Part shown: positions 33,767 to 41,432 of the stretch, in pieces
Layout of the letters: the number at the start of each line of letters is the position of its first letter
How positions within the stretch are numbered: the first letter of the stretch is position 1
Source: Dyella_B acidisoli
GTDB taxonomy: Bacteria; Pseudomonadota; Gammaproteobacteria; Xanthomonadales; Rhodanobacteraceae
NCBI RefSeq assembly: GCF_049532895.1
Contig: NZ_CP064031.1
Coordinates: forward strand, 3,906,001 to 3,970,000
DNA: 64,000 bases
Direction of reading: 5' to 3'
Notes under the pieces: model-generated
The model's input: only the letters and a program-made list of their open reading frames with translations
Databases searched by the model: none
What the model was told of the DNA's origin: nothing
Program-made: the position numbers and the translations under genes

Positions 33767-34593
33767 CTCCGCAAACATTCGGCATACCCATGCCGTGAAT
33801 CCGGCCAGCAAAGTTCAAAGCCACTGGCTCGAAGCCGAGCATTACTGAGCCGTTTGCTGCCAATGCCCGCAGGCGCAGGTCCGTCAGCAACAGGTGGCGC
33901 ACCGATCAAAGCGGCAAGATGATCGTAGAGAACGTCCAACGGTAACGGCGTGTTGTCGACGCCTACATAGACGCTCTGCGGATCGTGTAGCGCAAGCAGA
34001 TGCACGATAGCCGCCGCCGCATCATCGACATGCATGCGATTGGCCCAATGTTGCTGACCGTGCGGCGCGCACGCCTGTCCCGCGCGTATACGATCAACGA
34101 GCTGCAGCCGCCCCGGCCCATAAAGGCCAGCTAGACGCAATACCACGGTCTCAACCGGCTGATTCGAAAGCCATTGCTCCGCTTCCCACAACACTTGGCC
34201 GCTGAAACCCGGCGGTGCGGGTGGTGTTGCTTCATCTACCCATGCATCGCCATGTTCGCCATACACGCCACTGGAAGAGACGAACAGGACACGCTTCAGT
34301 GAAGCCGCGTCCAACGCTTCGAGCACATTGCGCAATCCATCGATATACACCGCTCGGTAAGCCTCCGGCTCTCGTGCCTGCGGTGCCGGCATGTACGCCA
34401 ATTGGGTGATGCTTGACGGAAGCGCTGTGAGTGTTTCCGGAGAAGCCAGATCCGCCGCCACCCAGCGGATAGCATCATTGTTACCAGGGGGATGGCGCCG
34501 CAGCGCATATACCTCGTCGCCCTGCTTCAGCAGCAGGCGCGCCACCCGTTCACCCAGGTCGCCGCAGCCGGCGATCAAAATCCGTTCGGACAT
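33763..34593 (-). CDS. SDR-family NAD(P)-binding protein (YeeZ-like)
   Basis: This 276-residue extended short-chain dehydrogenase-like protein has the dinucleotide motif ILIAGCGDLGERVA at the N-terminus. The catalytic region is altered: VSSSGVYGEHGD provides a Ser and a Tyr, but the YxxxK motif is replaced by LWEAEQWL. This resembles E. coli YeeZ, an SDR of unknown role. It may bind NAD(P) without normal catalysis. The gene ends overlap with the regulator gene by 3 bp, and it is divergent from aroK across 34 bp. Confidence 0.82.
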   Translation of the reverse strand: MSERILIAGCGDLGERVARLLLKQGDEVYALRRHPPGNNDAIRWVAADLASPETLTALPSSITQLAYMPAPQAREPEAYRAVYIDGLRNVLEALDAASLKRVLFVSSSGVYGEHGDAWVDEATPPAPPGFSGQVLWEAEQWLSNQPVETVVLRLAGLYGPGRLQLVDRIRAGQACAPHGQQHWANRMHVDDAAAAIVHLLALHDPQSVYVGVDNTPLPLDVLYDHLAALIGAPPVADGPAPAGIGSKRLSNARLRASGFELCWPDSRHGYAECLRS

Positions 34594-34627
34594 CCATTCA
34601 CCTGCTTGTGCTTGCTACTATCCACGC

Positions 34628-35170
34628 ATGAACCCTTCGTGCAACCTGTTCCTGGTCGGTCCCACCGGCGCTGGCAAGACGTCGATCGGCCGGCAGCTCG
34701 CCGTTCGCTACGACCTGCCGTTTCTCGATCTCGACCAGGAAATCGAACGAGTCACCGGCGTTCCCGTCAGCACCATCTTCGATATCGAAGGCGAGGCAGG
34801 TTTTCGTCGGCGCGAGCGCGCGTTGCTGGAGGAGTGTAGCGGCCGACGCGGTGTGGTGTTGGCGAGCGGTGCGGGCGCCGTGCTCGATCCGGCCAACCGC
34901 CGCACATTGATGGAGCGCGGCTACGTCGTCTGGCTGCAAACCACGGTGCCGGTGCAGTTGCAGCGGCTTGCACTCGACACCTCGCGCCCGTTACTGGCCG
35001 ATACCGATCGTCAACGCAAATTGGAAGCGATGGCGGAAGCACGCACCTCGCTGTATGAAGAAATCACCGATCTGATCATTCCGCACGGCCACGAACAGGA
35101 AGGTGTGGCCGCGGCGAGCGAACGCTGTATCGCCCTTATCGATCGGAACTGGAACCGACAAGCCGCATGA
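34628..35170 (+). CDS. aroK: Shikimate kinase
   Basis: This 180-residue kinase phosphorylates shikimate in the aromatic pathway. Walker A is GPTGAGKTS, the shikimate contacts are LDLDQEIE and FRRRE, and the lid has DTSRPLL. The third substrate loop reads SGAGAVL where most AroK proteins have a GGG triplet, a small deviation. The ATG at 34628 is chosen because the open frame upstream runs into the divergent SDR gene. The stop overlaps the aroB start by 4 bp. Confidence 0.94.
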   Translation: MNPSCNLFLVGPTGAGKTSIGRQLAVRYDLPFLDLDQEIERVTGVPVSTIFDIEGEAGFRRRERALLEECSGRRGVVLASGAGAVLDPANRRTLMERGYVVWLQTTVPVQLQRLALDTSRPLLADTDRQRKLEAMAEARTSLYEEITDLIIPHGHEQEGVAAASERCIALIDRNWNRQAA

Positions 35171-36276
35171 GCACAAGCACAACTACACCATCCGAAACCA
35201 TTCACGTCACGCTAGGCGAACGCAGCTATCCGGTGTGGATCGGCCGCGGCCTGCTCGACGATCACGCGCGTTGGCGCGCTGCATTACGCGGCAAGCATGC
35301 GCTGGTGATCAGCAATCACACGGTGGCGCCGCTCTATTTGGAGCGCGTGGCACGCGGGTTGGATGGTTTGCACTGGTCTTCGTTCCTGCTCGACGACGGT
35401 GAAGCGCACAAGAGCTTCGCCAATGTGGGACTCGCGCTCGATGCGCTGTCCACGCTCGGCGCGACGCGCGATGCTTGCGTCGTTGCCCTGGGCGGTGGCG
35501 TAGTCGGCGATCTTGCCGGCTTCACCGCGGCCTGCTGGATGCGCGGCATCGACTTCATCCAGATGCCGACTACCTTGCTGTCGATGGTCGACTCTTCGGT
35601 GGGTGGCAAGACTGGCGTGAATCTTCCCGCCGGCAAGAATCTGGTTGGCGCCTTTCACCAGCCACGCGCGGTAGTAGCCGATATCGGCACCCTGGATAGC
35701 TTGCCCGTGCGCGAATACCGCGCTGGCCTGGCGGAAGTCATCAAGGGCGCAGCGATCGGCGATGAGACCTTCTTCGCATGGCTGGAACAGCATGCCGATG
35801 CGCTGGCCGCACGCGACGAAAACGCGCTGGTGCAGGCCATCGCCACCAAGGTGCGTTACAAGGCTGGCGTGGTGGCACGCGATGAAACTGAGCAAGGTGA
35901 GCGCGCCCTGCTCAACTTTGGCCACACCTTCGGACATGCATTGGAGACAGCAGGCCACTACACCACGCTGCTGCATGGCGAAGGCGTCGCCGTGGGCATG
36001 CTACTGGCCGCACGCCTGTCCGAGCGCCTGGGCATGAGCGCTCAGGCCGATACCTTGCGACTGGAGCGACTGCTGCTCGCTGTCGGTTTGCCGACAGAGG
36101 TGCCGTCCGGCTTTGATCCCGAACAACTGCTGGCACTGATGCGGCTGGACAAAAAGAACACCGCCGGCACGCTGCGGTTGATCCTTTGGCGCGGTATTGG
36201 CCGGGCAGAGATCGTGTCCGGGGTGAACGAGGCGGAGGTTTTGGCGGTGTTGCGCGAGGCGTGCCATCAACGTTGA
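35167..36276 (+). CDS. aroB: 3-dehydroquinate synthase
   Basis: This 369-residue NAD- and metal-dependent enzyme converts DAHP to 3-dehydroquinate. Characteristic segments are ALGGGVVGDLAGF, QMPTTLLSMVDSSVGGKTGVN, GLAEVIKGAAIGD and the metal-site NFGHTFGHALE followed by LLHGEGVAVGM. It is translationally coupled to aroK (ATGA overlap), the classical aroKB arrangement. Confidence 0.97.
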   Translation: MSTSTTTPSETIHVTLGERSYPVWIGRGLLDDHARWRAALRGKHALVISNHTVAPLYLERVARGLDGLHWSSFLLDDGEAHKSFANVGLALDALSTLGATRDACVVALGGGVVGDLAGFTAACWMRGIDFIQMPTTLLSMVDSSVGGKTGVNLPAGKNLVGAFHQPRAVVADIGTLDSLPVREYRAGLAEVIKGAAIGDETFFAWLEQHADALAARDENALVQAIATKVRYKAGVVARDETEQGERALLNFGHTFGHALETAGHYTTLLHGEGVAVGMLLAARLSERLGMSAQADTLRLERLLLAVGLPTEVPSGFDPEQLLALMRLDKKNTAGTLRLILWRGIGRAEIVSGVNEAEVLAVLREACHQR

Positions 36277-36384
36277 GCGGTACCTTTTCCGGCCAATAAC
36301 CAAGCACCCTCGCTTGCAAGCCCTCCCGCCCTCTAAAATGCCTTACCTTGCGGCCGCTTAGCCGCACCTCTATTCAGGGACGCC

Positions 36385-36648
36385 ATGCGCCTCTATCTGC
36401 AAACCATGCCAGCCTCGGCCGAGCCGCCGCGCTATGTTCAGATCGTGCTGGAGCAGGATCTGCTCGGCGGCTGGACGCTGTATCGCGAGTCCGGCACGCA
36501 AGGTGGCCGCGCCACACTCAAGCGTGATCAATACCTGGAGCGCGACGAAGCCATCGCCGCCTTCGAAAAAGTGCGCGATGCCCAGCTCAAGCGCGGCTAT
36601 CGCGTGGTCTTTGCCCAGGGCGTCGAAGGCCCTTACGGACGCCGATAA
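36385..36648 (+). CDS. Stand-alone WGR domain protein
   Basis: The 87-residue product is almost entirely one WGR domain: VLEQDLLGGWTLYRESG, then QGGRATLKRDQYLERDEAIAAFEKV, then LKRGYRVV. WGR domains occur in poly(ADP-ribose) polymerases and in small bacterial proteins and are thought to bind nucleic acid. The canonical W-G-R triplet itself is replaced by LYRES. AGGGA lies upstream of the ATG. The gene is 108 bp after aroB and 5 bp before hemE, so it is likely co-transcribed with hemE. Confidence 0.85.
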   Translation: MRLYLQTMPASAEPPRYVQIVLEQDLLGGWTLYRESGTQGGRATLKRDQYLERDEAIAAFEKVRDAQLKRGYRVVFAQGVEGPYGRR

Positions 36649-36653
36649 ACAAC

Positions 36654-37724
36654 ATGCCTATGCCGTTGAAGAATGATCGCTTCCTGCGCGCGCTGCGCCG
36701 CGAACCCGTCGACACCACGCCCGTATGGGTGATGCGCCAAGCTGGCCGTTATCTGCCCGAATACCGCGCCACGCGTGCGAAAGCCGGCAGCTTCATGGCG
36801 CTGGCGCAGAATCCGGAACTGGCCTGCGAGGTGACACTGCAGCCGCTGGACCGCTACGAGCTGGACGCGGCCATCCTGTTCTCCGACATCCTCACCATTC
36901 CGGATGCCATGGGTCTGGGCCTGTCTTTCGCACACGGCGAAGGTCCACAGTTTGCGCGTCCCGTGCGTACGCGCGCCGAGGTGGAACGCCTTGGCGTCCC
37001 GGACATGGAAAGCGAACTGCGCTATGTGATGGATGCCGTCCGCGTCATCCGCCGCGAACTCGCCGGCCGCGTGCCGCTGATCGGTTTTTCCGGTAGCCCA
37101 TGGACGCTCGCCTGCTACATGGTGGAAGGCGAAGGCTCCCGCGATTTCGCCACCGTCAAGGCGATGTGCTGGAGCGATCCAGCCATGGCGCACATGCTGC
37201 TCGAGACGCTCGCGCGTTCGGTTGCTGCGTATCTCAGTGCCCAAGCCGCCGCTGGTGCGCAGGCATTGATGATCTTCGACACCTGGGGCGGCTTACTCGG
37301 CCCGGCGGCATTCCGCGAATTCTCGCTGCGCTATTTGTCGCAGGTGGTCGACGTGTTGAAGTCGGATATCCACGCGCGCGACCTACCGCTGATCCTGTTC
37401 TCCAAGGGCGCCAACGGACATCTTGCAGAGATGGCGGCCACCGGCTGTGCGGCACTTGGCGTCGACTGGACTATCGATCTCTCCGATGCACGCAAAGCGG
37501 TGGACGGCAAGGTGGCGCTGCAAGGCAATCTCGATCCGGCTGTGCTGCGTGCCAGTCCCGAAGTGATTCGCCGCGAAGTGCGCCGTGTGCTCGACAGCTA
37601 CGGCAATCATCCTGGGCACGTATTCAACCTCGGACACGGCGTGACGCCGGAGGTTGATCCTGAGCACGTGAAGGTGCTGGTGGATGAAGTACACGCGTAT
37701 AGCCGCATATTGCGCGCTGCTTGA
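36654..37724 (+). CDS. hemE: Uroporphyrinogen decarboxylase
   Basis: This 356-residue enzyme removes four carboxyl groups from uroporphyrinogen III in haem synthesis. The N-terminal signature PVWVMRQAGRYLPEYRATRAK is a little long to miss; later GFSGSPWTLACYMVEG, FDTWGGLLGP and FNLGHGVTPEVDPEHV are all typical. Either of two close ATGs (36654 or 36660) could be the start. The gene ends before a 99-bp inverted repeat. Confidence 0.97.
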   Translation: MPMPLKNDRFLRALRREPVDTTPVWVMRQAGRYLPEYRATRAKAGSFMALAQNPELACEVTLQPLDRYELDAAILFSDILTIPDAMGLGLSFAHGEGPQFARPVRTRAEVERLGVPDMESELRYVMDAVRVIRRELAGRVPLIGFSGSPWTLACYMVEGEGSRDFATVKAMCWSDPAMAHMLLETLARSVAAYLSAQAAAGAQALMIFDTWGGLLGPAAFREFSLRYLSQVVDVLKSDIHARDLPLILFSKGANGHLAEMAATGCAALGVDWTIDLSDARKAVDGKVALQGNLDPAVLRASPEVIRREVRRVLDSYGNHPGHVFNLGHGVTPEVDPEHVKVLVDEVHAYSRILRAA

Positions 37725-37792
37725 AACCTTTCCCTCTCTTTTCCAAGAAAGGGGTGAGGCAACACGCCAACCTCACGAGAAAAATCGTCGTA

Positions 37793-37891
37793 CCCTCACG
37801 GCCGTCATTCCCGCGAAAGCGGGGATCCATCTTGCTCTCAAGCAAAAGCCAAAATGGATTCCCGCTTTCGCGGGAATGACGGCCGTGAGGG
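37793..37891. repeat. CGTCATTCCCGCGAAAGCGG repeat, 38-bp inverted arms
   Basis: Arms at 37793-37830 and 37854-37891 are inverted copies with one mismatch and a 23-bp spacer. Each arm holds CGTCATTCCCGCGAAAGCGG flanked by CCCTCACGGC. It lies between convergent hemE and the secreted hydrolase gene, ending 8 bp before the latter's stop. It is the most complete copy of its family in the window and a likely two-way transcription barrier. Confidence 0.92.
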
Positions 37892-37899
37892 TTAGCAGT

Positions 37900-39507
37900 T
37901 CAATGTAGCGATACAGTAAGTGTCGCTGGCGTTGCAGCCGACGAACTGAAACTCACCGCGCTCCCCACCGGCGTCACACCTGCATAGCGAATGTCGCTAG
38001 TACCGATGATCAAAGCTAGTTGATTGCCCGGGCCGATTTCCCAATTCGTCGCTTCCAGATTCATGCTGACGGTTTGTGGCACACCTACCGGCACGTTGCG
38101 CAACGTATAAGGTTTCCACGTGATCAACTGACCAATGCCGGTACTCGCATTCACGCTATAGAGATACGCGATCAAGGTGAGCTGATTCGCCGTTGGCGTG
38201 ACTGTTACATGCAACGACGGCATGCCCATCAGATTCTGCGTCTGCGTGAACACCGGCCCGGTCCAAACACTGGCGTTTGACCGATTCACCAAAGCCAGCT
38301 CCACAGGCGGCGGCAATTGCAGAAAACCCGTCAGTGCGCCGCTCACCAAGGCCACGCCGGTGGTTGCTGTAGTGAGATAACCGCCCGTAATGCCGTATTG
38401 CCAATTGCTGCCCGCACCCGTTGACAAACTGCCGGTAGGAAGAATGCCAAGCCAGCCCTTGGGTTGGGTGAGGCTGTACGTGACAGCACCTTGCTGCACA
38501 GCGTTCCAATCCGCGAACGTGCTCCACGTGCCGGCTTGCGATTTCAATTGCACTGGCAACTGCGTGTCGATGCCATTTTGCACACCCTTGAGGTAGTGCT
38601 CGAACCAATCGTTCACCGCCGTATAGATTTCGTTGGGAAATCCCATCGCGCCGCCCATCTCGGCAGTGGTGTGATCGCCGTGCGCGAGCAACAACATCTT
38701 CGGCCCATTGAGCCGGCTGTAGAAGTTGACGAGCTGGCTAGGCACAAAGAGGCTGTCTTCGAAATCATTTGCCAGCAACACTGCTGGACCGTTTGCGTTG
38801 ATCGCTGCAATGTCATTGATGGCCGAACGCCCTGGCGTCGCAGAATCATTTTCCACGGTCTGCACCGCGCCATCAAAGTTTAACGCGAGCACATCCGCAT
38901 TCACCTTCTGCATCAACGTGCCCGGCTTGCCGAGATAACTCGCAAACGACAGCAAGCCAATCGCCTGTGAACTGGCCGTCTGGTTGGCATCCAGCGATGC
39001 AAGCAGATCTGCCCACGAACTCAGCGCCGCCACTGCCTTGATGCGCGGATCATGCTCGGCAGCAAGCAGGCTGGTACCTCCGCCGTACGAAATCCCCGAA
39101 ATGCCGATTTCGTTCGAATCGGCCGGCGTGTTGCTCAATGCCCAATCGATCACCGTGCTTGCATCGCCTACCGTAAGCGGACCATCGATATCGATATAGC
39201 CGCATTGGGGACTCAGCGAACAACCCAAGCCGAATCCACGCGAGCTGTAACTGATTACGATGAATCCATCACTGGCGAGCTTGTTAGCTTCGCCCACGTA
39301 CTCTGTGTCACTTTCACTCCAGCTCGAAGGCATCACTACGAGCGGGAAAGGCCCACTTCCCGAAGGAACCGCGACATAAGCCTGCAGTTGATAGCCATCC
39401 GCTGTAGGAATCGAAACCAATGAACCGGGAAGACTTTGAGCTTTCGCCGGCGCATTCACCGCCAACATCGACACCAGCAGGGTAAACACCATAGCAACGT
39501 ATCGCAT
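37900..39507 (-). CDS. Secreted alpha/beta hydrolase, X-Pro dipeptidyl-peptidase (S15/CocE) like
   Basis: The 535-residue protein has a signal peptide cleaved after about residue 23 (NAPAKA). The first half is an alpha/beta hydrolase with the nucleophile elbow GISYGG (Ser140), an SDTEYVGEANKLA region and a likely catalytic His in LAHGDHTT. The second half is a beta-rich domain like the jelly-roll domain of S15/CocE enzymes (LALVNRSNASVWTGP, NQLALIIGTSDIRYAG). Cys96 and Cys102 may form a disulfide. GGAGGG lies 5 bp before the ATG at 39507. Substrate unknown: peptides or acyl esters. The coding sequence looks less GC-rich than its neighbours. Confidence 0.8.
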   Translation of the reverse strand: MRYVAMVFTLLVSMLAVNAPAKAQSLPGSLVSIPTADGYQLQAYVAVPSGSGPFPLVVMPSSWSESDTEYVGEANKLASDGFIVISYSSRGFGLGCSLSPQCGYIDIDGPLTVGDASTVIDWALSNTPADSNEIGISGISYGGGTSLLAAEHDPRIKAVAALSSWADLLASLDANQTASSQAIGLLSFASYLGKPGTLMQKVNADVLALNFDGAVQTVENDSATPGRSAINDIAAINANGPAVLLANDFEDSLFVPSQLVNFYSRLNGPKMLLLAHGDHTTAEMGGAMGFPNEIYTAVNDWFEHYLKGVQNGIDTQLPVQLKSQAGTWSTFADWNAVQQGAVTYSLTQPKGWLGILPTGSLSTGAGSNWQYGITGGYLTTATTGVALVSGALTGFLQLPPPVELALVNRSNASVWTGPVFTQTQNLMGMPSLHVTVTPTANQLTLIAYLYSVNASTGIGQLITWKPYTLRNVPVGVPQTVSMNLEATNWEIGPGNQLALIIGTSDIRYAGVTPVGSAVSFSSSAATPATLTVSLH

Positions 39508-39808
39508 ATCGCCCTCCGCAGATATGACCGAGACAGAATGTGATTCCCCGCACACGCGTACATGCACACGTGGCAGCGCGCACATGTGCACTCTCGCGAG
39601 TGATATCCGCGTGAACGCTTGAGAGAAAAAACTCAGCTATCGAACGGAAGTGACGGTGTATATCGAAAATATTGCACGCCACCCACTTGAACAAAGACGG
39701 CCATCCACCTGTCCTCGTTTTGATATTCGCCTAGTGCAAATGCATGCATGCGAATCTGCTTGAAACGCATAAAACGCGCCGACACACTCACATGCCGGCG
39801 CGTAGTCA
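39508..39808. other. Intergenic region between hydrolase and MFS genes
   Basis: These 301 bp lie between two minus-strand genes. The left part (39540-39600) has alternating purine-pyrimidine runs such as CACACGCGTACATGCACACG. The right part holds the MFS terminator at 39771-39802. The hydrolase promoter should be here, but no clear boxes are visible. Confidence 0.5.
39771..39802 (-). terminator. Intrinsic terminator of the MFS transporter gene
   Basis: Read on the minus strand, CGCGCCG, a loop of 14-15 bases and CGGCGCG are followed by TTTT. The stem begins about 7 bp after the MFS stop codon. Confidence 0.8.
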
Positions 39809-41257
39809 TCAGGATGCGCGCATATCTTCCAGTTCCATACCGCGCGTTTCGCGCACGGCGCGCATCACAAACAGGAGTGACACGAAAGCAAACAATGCGT
39901 ACAAACCGTACGCGAAGCTAAGACCGATCTGCGCCAACCACGGGAACGTGCTGGTGATGACAAAGTTAGCCACCCACTGCGCGGCAGCAGCCACGGCCAG
40001 TGCAATCGCACGAATGCTGTTGGGGAACATCTCGCCCAACAACACCCATACCATCGGCCCCCAGCTCAATCCGAAGCACACGACGTAGGCATTCGCTGCC
40101 ACCAGCGCGATCATTCCCCACGGCGCCGGCAGGCTCATTGCCGCTCCACTGCCGACGGATTGCGAAAAGCACCACGCCATCAAAGCTAAGGTGATGGTCA
40201 TGCCGGCCGAGCCAATCAACAGCAACGGCTTGCGCCCGATCTTGTCGACCAGCGCGATGGCCACCAGTGTCACCAATACATTGACGATGGATGTGAACAC
40301 CGTGATCGAAAATGAATCGGCCTCACTGAAACCCACTGAGTGCCACAGCGTCGACGAGTAATAGAAGATCACGTTGATGCCGACGAACTGCTGGAACACC
40401 GAAAGCAAAATGCCTACCCATACGATCGGCAGCAGGCCCGCACGCGGACCGCGCAGATCCTTCAACGTGGGACGGTATTCCACCTTCAGGCTGTGGGCGA
40501 TGTCATTGATCTTCGCATCCAGTGCGTGATCGCTATGCAGATCCAACACTTTCGCCAGCACTACGCGCGCTTCAGCAGGACGTCCACGCGCGACGAGGTA
40601 ACGCGGCGATTCCGGCACGCCCAGCACGAGCACACCGTAGATCAAGGCCGGCAGCGTGGCGACCAGGAACATCCAGCGCCAAGCCTCCAGGCCAAACCAG
40701 AGCTTTCCCGCTGCGCCACCCGCCGTGCTCGCCAGCCATGCATCGCTGAGTAGCGCCACGAAAATGCCGAGCACGATTGCCAACTGCTGCATCGAACCGA
40801 GCCGTCCGCGCACATGAGCCGGCGATACTTCGGCGATATACGCCGGTGCAATCACCGAAGCGACACCCACGCCGATACCGCCGATCGCGCGCCAGAACAT
40901 CAGATCCCACACACCGTGCACAAGCCCGGAACCGATCGCGCACAGCACCAGGAACAACGCGGCCACCTGCATGGTGCGCACGCGTCCAAGGCGATCTGCC
41001 AACGGACCCGCATACCACGCGCCCAGTGCAGAACCGAGCAGCGCGCAAGACACTGCGATACCGATCCGTCCCGCGCTCAGGCCGAAACCATGACGCACCG
41101 CATCAACCGCGCCATTGATTACCGCGGTGTCGAATCCGAACAGAAAACCGCCGATCGCCGCCGCCGCTGCAATCAGCACGACTCTTGCCGTGGTGCGCCC
41201 TTCATCCCCCTGCGCCACACCCGCACTTGTATTGGTATTCATGTGCATATCGATCAT
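39809..41257 (-). CDS. Sugar porter of the major facilitator superfamily
   Basis: This 482-residue, 12-segment transporter resembles proton-sugar symporters such as XylE and GalP. Sugar-porter signatures are visible: GFLFGFDTAVINGA in helix 1, DRLGRVRTM after helix 2, WRAIGGIGVGVAS, PESPRYLVARGR after helix 6, QQFVGINVIFYYSS in helix 7 and DKIGRKPLL. The QQFVGINVIFYY motif is a sugar contact in this family. The ATG at 41257 follows GGGGAG; ATGs at 41248 and 41242 are possible. Which sugar it carries cannot be told. It stands alone. Confidence 0.9.
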   Translation of the reverse strand: MIDMHMNTNTSAGVAQGDEGRTTARVVLIAAAAAIGGFLFGFDTAVINGAVDAVRHGFGLSAGRIGIAVSCALLGSALGAWYAGPLADRLGRVRTMQVAALFLVLCAIGSGLVHGVWDLMFWRAIGGIGVGVASVIAPAYIAEVSPAHVRGRLGSMQQLAIVLGIFVALLSDAWLASTAGGAAGKLWFGLEAWRWMFLVATLPALIYGVLVLGVPESPRYLVARGRPAEARVVLAKVLDLHSDHALDAKINDIAHSLKVEYRPTLKDLRGPRAGLLPIVWVGILLSVFQQFVGINVIFYYSSTLWHSVGFSEADSFSITVFTSIVNVLVTLVAIALVDKIGRKPLLLIGSAGMTITLALMAWCFSQSVGSGAAMSLPAPWGMIALVAANAYVVCFGLSWGPMVWVLLGEMFPNSIRAIALAVAAAAQWVANFVITSTFPWLAQIGLSFAYGLYALFAFVSLLFVMRAVRETRGMELEDMRAS

Positions 41258-41432
41258 GCTCCCCACATGATGGTTCTTCAGTGATGGCCGATTCTGCGCA
41301 GGGCGGCTGATCTTGTCCGCCTGAATACGTATGCAGGGCAAGACTGTAGCAGTCTGTGGCCGGAGCAACACCCCTACTACCACTGAAGCGCGAGCACCTC
41401 TTTCGCCGAAATCACTTCATGGTGAACAAGCA

